Shown piece after piece: positions 50,501 to 60,624 of a stretch of DNA of 64,000 nucleotides. Source of the stretch: Ianthella basta (lineage: Eukaryota > Porifera > Demospongiae > Verongiida > Ianthellidae); contig OZ025873.1 in the NCBI GenBank assembly GCA_964019415.1, forward strand, positions 4,316,776 through 4,380,775. Direction: 5' to 3'. A program made the position numbers and the translations under genes. Under the pieces are notes generated by a model. It did no database searches, was not told the DNA's origin, and saw nothing but the letters and a program-made list of their open reading frames with translations. Position 1 is the stretch's first letter; every line of letters begins with the position of its first letter.

Positions 50501-53500
50501 CTGTGATTTTCTCTGCCATCGGAAAGAGGGAAAGTTCTTGGCAGGCATCAAAAGGAGATTGGATCTGGCTGTGGCTATCAGCAGGGAAACGTAAGATTGT
50601 GTCCACATGCATACATGTAAAACACTGTTTTGATATTTGTATAAATCCAGGGGTGGTCAATTGGTGTGAAGTATGTATTTCTGGTCTCCTCCCAGTGTTA
50701 CATAGTCGACATAATGAGGGCTGTCATAGGTCATGAGTTTCTACTTGTACTCATGTGTTTAGCCTTTAAGTGTAGAGGGCACACAATGTAATTATGAAAT
50801 CATTTGTAGGTACATGCCAATGAGACCACTTCAGGCATCCTGACAGGCATTGCAATTTATGAGCATACTTTCACAGGTTACAAGAATCTGACAGAATTGT
50901 CCACTTATGAACACCCACAGCCTTTGGTCAACACCTTACCTGGATCTGGGTGGTGCTCGAGGCACGCAGTGGGCTGCACAAAAGAATACTCTGTCCTGTT
51001 TGCCAGCACCATATACTCTCTTTAATTTAGTGATTCAGCTCAGAGAAATGGTCCAGCGTGGAGAGTTCTTGCTGTATATTTGCTTAGGTTACATTGCATC
51101 TAAGCACCTTAACTACCAGTAGTATACAGTACCATTAGTTGTCTGCATGTGCATGGACCAAACCTGCAGCAACTTAGTCTGTATGTAGTGTTTTCTGTCA
51201 ACTAGTGGTGTTCTGCAATAGTTGTGTGATAAAAATAGGATTGTTGTGATTGGTATGCATTTGTATCTGCTGTATGCTTGTACATTTTGCAGCCGCACTT
51301 TGAGGGCTCAACTCTTGAGCAGAGAGAAAGAGAGACAGAAGCTGGTTGGTTAATGCAGGAATACACGATTCATGGGTGTCATCTATTGAAGCGAACAGTA
51401 AAAGTGTCACTCCATATGACTGTGTATTCTCTATGTGTCCTTCCTTGTTATATCGGTGATGTGTAGTGTGCAGTGCAGTTATAATGGAAACTTACAAGTG
51501 TATGAGATTCTTAGCTAAATGAGTACTGGACATTGACACTAATGTAGCTATAGAGACAGAGGTACCATGAAGCTAAGGCAGACACTTGGATGGCAGTTAC
51601 ATAGCAATGCAAAGAATGAAGAATTTTTCCATAGATAAAGTTTGGAAGGAAATTAGAGAAGAGAACTAGTTGGGTATCTGTGGATGGTTCTGGAAGAGAC
51701 TGAGAAAGATCCTAATCATAGTGGGTGGCTGTTGACTGTATCAGGCATAAGTCACAAACCAGTGAAACAAGTGTTAAAACCCCATGGGGCTGCCACCCCA
51801 ACGAAATTGATAAGTAGAGATAAAGGGTGACTGTAACAATACATCAGGCTCACCTTGTGAATTGCACATGTCATATGTCACTTCCTCACAAAGGAAGTGA
51901 GCACTACTTCGGACATGTTTTTCATATGCTGATATCCTTGTGTCATAGGTCTTTACATCCCACTCAAAACAGTCAGAATTTACTCCTTCTGGTAACAGTG
52001 AAAGTGAGGGTAAAAAGAAAGAGGAGCAAGAAGGAATTGAGTTGCAAGCACTCCCTCATTCCCATCCCTCTGTTGACCCTGTGGAGAAGGATGGTGCAGA
52101 ATGTCTTGCACATCATGACAGAACTAATTTTCACCTATCACTCCAGGTGCTGGGTCACATGTGTGATGGACAGAACCGCCATTTGCAGGTATACAGATAT
52201 ATACAGTACAGAACATATCAAGTTTGTATACTATATCTCACTAATACAGATGCAGGCATCAGCATGAGTAATATTTTGGCCTTAGACTGCATGCAAATGA
52301 GTATGGGTAGACTATAGGTATAGGCACAGGGCAAGTGCAGCTCATAGTGATTCCCTGTGCATTGCGATTCTCAAAAATGCAGTTAAATTGCATTGGCTTC
52401 GAGGACTAGTATACGGTGTTACACTGTGTTGGATATTATATATGCCTATATGAAACTGCTATCCTGTTGCAATGTCAATGAGGGTGGTTCAGTCACTCCA
52501 CCCTGTTCAGTGGCAATAATGCTTCAAAGTGTGTCAATGGTAGCCAAAGGGTAGTCAGAATACCTGCATGTTTTTATAGGATATGGCTATTTAATCACCT
52601 ACAGCTACAACACTACCTTCTCTTAAAGTTTCTTTCTATCTCTCTTTTCTGTCTCCTTTCATCTCCCCTCCCTTTCTTTCTTTCATTATCTCACTCCTCT
52701 CTTCCACTTTTCCTCTGTTGTATCAAGAACTTTTTCCGTGATCAGCCTGACAGCATTGTCAATGTAAATCTCATTGGGGAGGTGGCAACCTTTGCACAGC
52801 ACTACTACAGCAACATCAGGAGCTCCAATGTTCAAGTGGTGACACAGGTCCTAAAGACACTGGTGGAAGTGTGTGTGGTATGTTCTGTTCTTGGATTGTT
52901 CTTGAATTAGATCATTTGTTGAGGTGACTATTCATTTTCATTCGCAAGTGTTCGGTATCATGCAGAAGACAATGTGGCATTGCTTTGAGCAAAGTTTCCT
53001 TTGCTGTATTCCTGATAGGGCAACTATTACAACCAAGTTGTTGTGTTTGACTGCCAGATTGCGGATCTTCTTAATCAGATTTTGCTGATGGAACCAAATG
53101 CAGGAGAGGTACAGTGATTAGTTGCAGTCATTATTTTGACCAAGCACACGTACTAATATTGCTTATGACATTAAACCAAAGGCTTGTCCCAAACTTTTTA
53201 TGTTGACTATAATACTTCAGCTAACTGCAACAACTATTATGCTTGCTGTTGTTGTTCAGCATGTGCAGCTTGCACACTATGGAAGTACAGAAACTAAGGG
53301 ATATTATATTTTGTCAGAAAATGAGGGGAGTGCAATCTGCTACTAGAGATGGTCTTGGTGTATTACATTGCATACTGTCATAAACAGACACCTCAGCAAG
53401 TTACTTAGCAGAAATATATTTATTTGTACTTTCATGGCATATGTATTCCTTTCTTCTTCTGCTTCTGGAAGAAATGCTCACCATTGTGAATGAAACATTT

Positions 53501-56500
53501 GGTGACTTTACTTTGTATTGTTCACTTGCAGTGCTAGCTCTCTGTATGCAGAGAGGCATGGTAGATATTCTGCACCACATCACCAGCTTCCACTGCCTCC
53601 TTGATATCCTTGAACGACTCCTCCATCTCTTTTACAAATACTTTACGCAAAGTTTCACTCGTAACAGAATTGAAAGCACGGGTATCATTACAGACTAGTT
53701 AACGTCTAGAATGGTTTTGATCCTGGACCAATTTTTGTGACATTTCCAACCTGATATGGGCAAGCATGTTTGGCAATAAGGAAGGTGGAGTGATGACTCA
53801 GTGTCCTTAGCATTAAGGAGTAGCAATACCTACATCTGGCAACATCTCAGTGTCTTTAATTCACAGAAATATCATCTGATGTCAACAAATGCAGGTACAT
53901 GTTGCTCCCACATAATTCTAAGAGACACCGGGTCACTGCTTTCCTTCCTTATCTGAACATTCTGTACCAGTATACAAGCTGGACCACTGCAAGCATTCCA
54001 TACCCCTTTTTTCTGGAAACTATATATGTAGATCCCTGTACTATTTGACAGTATGTAAAGGTTATAATCCCCTTAGATTTACACCTCTGGGAGTATCACA
54101 GCATACTAGGCATGTTTTAACTAGTAAGACTGGTCTAGAACCACCTGGTACAGTACACTATTTGGAGCTACTCCTCCTAGCCTGGGGTGGGTGATGTGGT
54201 AATCACACAATGACCTCTTTGGATTGATATGCTGTAATCCCACTATGTACAAATTAGCTGTTTAACTGTTAAAACTGTAACAACTATCAAAAATGGGAGC
54301 TACAGAATTCTTGATTTTAGAGTAAACCATGTTATTCAGTATTGTGCCAAAATGTTCACTATAAAGACATGACTACATAGATTTTACTGAGATTCATGTC
54401 ACTACATGAGTTTGATTCCTTCCAACAGCTGCACTTATCACAAATGCTGGACTTGAAGGCCTCAGCTGTTGAGCTGCTGGAGGTTATGCTGGAGGATACA
54501 CATGTCAACACACCCAAGTTGGCAATTGTGAGCTTGCATTTACAGTAATGTGAGCATCTGCCTAAGTGAACTCTGGCAGGCATCATATGAAAGATTCAAG
54601 ATTTTGGACCTTTTCCCATGATACATGTGATCCTTGTTATGTAGCATAAGTAATTAGGTTGAACAAATGCTTGTATTTTGGTAGGAACCTTGTCTAAAAA
54701 TGGCATGCATCACAACCAGCTGCTTTTGTTCATTCCTTTCACTTGAAACAGAGTGTATTGAAGTCCATTGACATTGAAGCAGTTCATGACACTCTTGTTT
54801 ACTTCTACCACATGCAAAGTCACAAGGAAATGGTGAGCGGTTGAGCAGTTTATTTTTAATAAGTTATTAGGCATCCTGAGTTTATGATAGCTTGATTTTT
54901 CTTTGGACAATTGAGCACACCAGGTACAATAGTCAATTCAATGCAACGTTACGAAATGAACAAGACAGGGTATGACAGACTTAGAGCTACATACAGTGCA
55001 ACAGCTCAGCTGTATGGCCTACCCAAAATACACAAGCCAAGTAGCTCTGAGAGTCATAGTATCCAGCATTGACTCCCCAACATACAACTTAGTGAAGTTC
55101 CTAACACGCATAGACTCCCCACTAACAGGCAAGTCACCTACATTCATCCAGCACTCTGGAGACTTTGTTGAGACGGCATGGTAGCTGAAACTAGAGGAAG
55201 GCAGCACACTGGTGAGCTTTGATGTGACCTCACCTTTTACCAAAATTCCTATTGCAGAAGTGTTGGAAGTGATTGGCAGAAGACTGGAGGACCAAGAAGC
55301 CAAAGATAGGAGAACCACTCTCTCTCTCTCTGTGCCAGTGGAGCCTGTCAAAAGACTGCTACACCTGTGTGTGTGATATCCACATACTTTATACAAAACA
55401 GCAGATTCTACGAGCAGAAAGAAGGTGCAGCCATATGGCAACCCACTGTCCCCAGTGGTGGCAAACATCTACATGGAGCACTTTAAGGAAATGGCCCTGG
55501 AATTGGCCGAGTTCAAGCCAGCCACATGGCTCTGTTATGTTGATGACACCTTTGTTGTCTGGAACGAGGGAAGGGACAAGCTGCTGGACTTCCTTGAGCA
55601 TCTAAACTCAAACAGGTCCAGCATCCAGTTCACAATGGAACTGGAGGAGGACAGAAAGTTTCCTTTCCTGGATGTAATGGTGACTAGACATGATGACAGA
55701 CTTTCAACATCAATCTACAGAAAGAAGACCCACACTGACTGTTTCATCCACTTCTCATCTAACCACCATGACAAGGTAAAACGCAGGGTGATCCAGCGCT
55801 TGAACAGTAGAGCAATAAGGATTTGTGAAGTAGAGGACTTGGAAACTGAAGAGGAAAGCCTAAGAATGACCGTCCACAAGGATGGATACCCAAGAGGATT
55901 CATCACAGGTGCAATGAAGCCGAGAAGGGAACAGGAAGAGACGCAACGAGGAGTAGAGCTAGGGAGGAAGACCTTGTGTGTATTACCATATGTGAAAGGG
56001 ACCTCAGACAAGCTGGGGAACGTCTGCTGGAAGCTTGGAATACACCCTGTGTTCCAGCAGAGAAGCACCTTGAGGAGTCTGCTCACAAGAGTGAAAAGAC
56101 CACAGAAACATGTAGACAAGGGAGTGGTGTGTACCAGCTAGATCCCTTGCACAGAGTGTGATGAAGTCTACATCAGAAAGACAGGGAGGCCACTGAAGAT
56201 CAGGATTACTGAGCACAAGAGAGCAGTAAGCACATGAATGCTAATGCAGTCCACTGTATGAGGACAAGCCACTGTATGGACAGGGATGTGGCGACGGTAG
56301 GGACAGGTTAAGTAGATGGAGAGAGAGAGGAATCAAGGAGACTGTACATATTAGGAAGAGAAAGGCCTACAACATGGACTTGGGGTTCCCCCTGAGCCCA
56401 GTGTGGAACTCTGTAATTAGGCCTGTAGAGGATTAAACATTTCTATTCATCTGATTGGTCTGAACATAGTTATAACAAAAGCTGTCCAATCATTGCTCGT

Positions 56501-59500
56501 TGTGCTTGTATAAAGTTGTCACCTTTTCTTTTATTCCCAGTTGTGTATGCCTGACGAAACCTGTGATGGGTGAACCATTGCATTGAATTAACAATTGTTT
56601 CCTGGTGTGCTCAATAATCCAAGGAAGAATCAAGCTATCATAAATAGTAACTCAATACTGTGACACACCTCATTTCACTTTGCGTTCCTTACTCCTTTGC
56701 AAGTCCATCAGAGTTGCAATTGCTATTATACAAACACTTGTAAGAAGTTGCCATTGTAATGTGCTATATATGCATGGCCTACTGCTTTATGTCCATGTAT
56801 GTAGCTAATAATTGAGCAGCATAACTATACTTGATCTTGAAATGTACCATTGTATAACGTAATTATGTATGTGAAGTTTAGAATGACATGGCTGCATTCC
56901 ATGATAGGCTATGATCATGAGTATGCCATGTGAAGCATTGCTAGCATAATCATTGAATACACTGCTGCATTATAGTCAAAAGCATTTTACACCAAATGAG
57001 CTAAAACTCGCCCTTGCAGTAATTCATAGGAGTTTGGCTTCAATGCTATTCATGTAACTAGCTAAAGATATGCAATTTGGGGATTGCTAGCTATAGGGTG
57101 CTCGAGCCATCTTCTTGCAAACATTTAGCTAGCTACAATGAATATTTGTAATTTGTAGCTAGCTAGCTACCAGGGTCTCTGTTGACTTCTTAGTACGTAC
57201 CTCCTCATTGGCAATGCTGAGCGTAATGGCTGAATACGTGCATAATTGTATGGACATAAAACAGTAGGCTATATACTGCCTATTACCATGGCTACTTCCA
57301 ACAAGTGAAGTTACTGTAACACTTCCTATTTAAATTTTACATTATTTTATAGGTAAGTATGAGGAAGCAGGATGATGCACAAAGAGCACTCTTCAAGACC
57401 TTCCATGTAGTGATGCACCTCTGTGATTTTGAAGGTGTTCCAAGAGAAAAGTTGGGTGAGCATTATACCAGAAATGACTGTACTATCTATGGGATGAGCC
57501 AGCTTGGTTCTTTAGTACAAGCAAAGGATGCATTCATTCTAATTCATATGTGCACTTTTCTGTGGATTCGCATTGTACTCTGCCTAGTTTCTTCCTGTTC
57601 TCATCATACTGAAATGTGCAATTGCATTTTCACATCAATGTAGAAACTCATTCTGTTCTCAGTGGCACATGCATCAATGCTAGTCAATCCTTAAAAGGAC
57701 AGCACAGAATTACATTGTGCGCACTACTTGTCAGTTGGGAATGTGTCCACAACCTTAACTCACAGTAATTCTTATACATGTACTTATGCTGTCCCCTAAT
57801 CTCATACTAGTTTTGATGGTTTTGCTTTCATGATCAGTACCCAGTAAAGCCACTGAGGATGATGATGAGGAGCTCTTCAAGGCATGGAATTACTGCAGTG
57901 AACGCTCCAAGTCAGTGGAAGTGCTCTATGAGAACCTTGATGGGGAGAAGATTCTTTCCAAAGTTCACTTCCATTATGACCCTGATGTAAGTGCTGCAGG
58001 TTAGGTACACATGCATATTGCTTGCACAACAGATATACGTACACTCAATAACCAGTTTGAATGATTCAATATTTGGAATAATGATTATGTTTGACCATTA
58101 CATAAAGTGTGGGTAATTTGGTAATTCATAGCTGAACTACGCAATTATTCAATCTCAAAGACTTCAGTTGTCTCAATTACTATGCAATTGATTTGCTGTA
58201 GATGTAAATTCTCACCACTCATATTGTTGGTGTTGGACTTCCTCTCTCACCTGTTAGTGCACCAACTTAGGCCCTATACCATATAGAAGCATATGCTTGA
58301 CTATGTTCCAGTGGATCTTGTGATGTTCATCAATAATGGATACTTTCTGTAGACACGCCAACTGTATCCATAATTGTACCTTAGCTTCTTCCATGTTGCA
58401 AATCATTGACATGATAATGAACAGGATTGCACTCTTCTTGTCATTTTGTAGTACACACTGTGTGTGCATTATTTGTGCATTAACAAGAGTGGCATTGCAT
58501 CAGAGTGTATTTGTGGCACCATTAGTTACCATATCACTGTGTAGGATAAGCTGACTGAAGAAATGGTGGAGAAGATTAAGTGGCAGGTGAACCGTGAGTC
58601 TGCAGAAATCAAAGTGCGAGACTTCTTGAAGTGGATGAAGGCCATCAAGGGAGAAGTGCAGCATATGGTGAGCTGCATATACATATATGCTCTATATTCT
58701 ATATAATACTATTCAGCAAGGTTGTACTAAGATGAGGTAAAGTTGTACTCAATACATTTAAGTAGCAAGTGTACATTTTCTTTACTCAGAATACCTTGAA
58801 GAACCACCGATTCACGAGGGTATTCATTTACAAACCGTGAGCCGAGTGCCATATTTAGTTAGTTACTACATGTGGTTATCGTTCTGCTTCTCTTTGTGGT
58901 ACACACCTGTTAGCTTAACAAGCTTGAGGGTATGTATGTAAAGTGACTCTGTCCCACTGACACACTTAATTGTTCTGTACATGTTTCCTTACTTCAGTGA
59001 CATTTGGTACTGGGCCTACATCTTCCTGACCATTCTGCTCAACATCCTGGTAATGGTATCTTGGAAGGACTTTGCAGATGTCAGTCCTGGAAATGAGATG
59101 TTAGTGGAAATTTGGAGAAGAGTATTTTTTGTTTTCTCTCGCTCATTTGATGTGCATACCTGGTTACAATACTCAGGCTATTTGTACTGTGTTGCAATGA
59201 AGAAGTTGATCTGCTTTTGCCCTTCATTTATTATAATATAAGCAGTCCTTCCTATGTATACGTACTGTGTTTAGCATGATTCAGTGCACGGTAAATGCTT
59301 ATTTTAGAGCGTGCACTAGTCTATCAAGCTAGGCCTCTTTGGCGTTAAGGCATTAATGGAAGTACTCGCCGATTACTTTAATTAACGTCTTAATGAGAAA
59401 GAGGTCTAACTTGATAGATTAAGTGCACACCTGTGATGCACTTGTTTTTCCTGTTTGTATGCAAATGCCCTACAATGTTATATCTTGATCTGTTGGGTTG

Positions 59501-60588
59501 CTTGTGGTCTCATTTGCAGGCAGTTCACAAGTCGTTCTATTGAGCTCAACAACCCCAACAGCACTCGGCGGTCTGGCTTTGGCTTGCCGACCATACCTAC
59601 AGTTGAGTTCTGGTTTGGGTACTACTTGCTGTTCATTCTTGGAGGCCTGCATTTCATCATGACGCTCAAGATAGTGTTCACCTACTTTCTTGTGAACTGG
59701 CCCAATTTGTACTTCATCCCAAGATTCTTCTACAAAATCAGGTACAGAACACAGTGCATTGAATTATAGGATAACCGGAGAGTTTACTATTTTACAAAAT
59801 AGAATTGAATTTCTGATCAATTGACTAATTGCAAGTGCATTTCTAATGCTGAACTCACATCTTACGTCTGGTCTGTTTGGCACCATTCATTAGCGCTTAC
59901 TACGTAGGTGGCTGATTTGTATGTTGCTTAATTGTATTAACTGCAATCATCTCTGCAGGGGCAAGCGGAGAGATGAGAGCTATGTGGATGTGGCTTTCTT
60001 CAGCCCAAAGTCATTGTATTTCCTTGTGAGTGACTTTGTAAGCAAATGGACTGGATGCCTTACTTGTATTTTATTCTACTGTGGGAATTTGAGGTGCATA
60101 AGCACTGTGGAAGACTCATTCCAAGTCATGCCATGTATTAGGTTTGCAGCTTGTGTGCTATTTCACTGAATCACTACACTCAATCTTTGCCTGGAATGTA
60201 TCCCACAGTATGAGCATCTCTGTGTACTGTTACTTTCAATGGAAGGGAGGGGCTGACACCCTTAGCTTTTGATGTTTGTGCTGCAACATAACTACATACA
60301 TGCCTTACTGTACTTTACTGTGTCAGTCATTTCATCTGCACATGCAGCTGTTGCTATCCTGGTCTGGGCTATCCCTTGCATTCTGGGGCTACTTCTATCC
60401 ACTCTGCCTTTTACACATTGTTGTCAACAATGACATCCTGCAAAGGGTGCTTCGCTCAGTGACACAGAACTGTGAGGAAAAAGCATTGTTTCCATATTTA
60501 CACTAACACATTGCAGTATGATGAAGGGTGTTTGGCACGCTCGAATTTATTCACTGATCATCATGCAGATGTAGTTTATAATGTATAG

Positions 60589-60624
<36 letters not shown>

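Larger units (their letters stand above)
45572..54832 (+). other. Gene B exons 44-61: solenoid and RIH-associated domain
   Basis: Exons 45572-45656, 46164-46253, 46701-46823, 46955-47005, 47331-47472, 47622-47693, 47800-47854, 48537-48615, 49346-49425, 49494-49560, 49879-49974, 50496-50590, 51293-51344, 51949-52188, 52728-52877, 53019-53108, 54429-54527 and 54752-54832 (residues about 1543-2125). These are the one-for-one counterparts of gene A exons. VTQLRVLVASLL (after a splice-dependent first residue) resembles IP3R AELSVLVDVLHW. NFFRDQPDSIVNVN and GNYYNQVVVFDCQ mark the RIH-associated segment. The exon 47622-47693 and the next one each have a second, earlier AG acceptor that would read a different frame; codon substitution between the paralogues favours the frame given here. 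Confidence 0.88.

Noticed and set aside
53441-53698. 85-codon open frame in a gene B intron
   Set aside because: No similarity to the family, no matching exon in gene A and no consistent splice sites.
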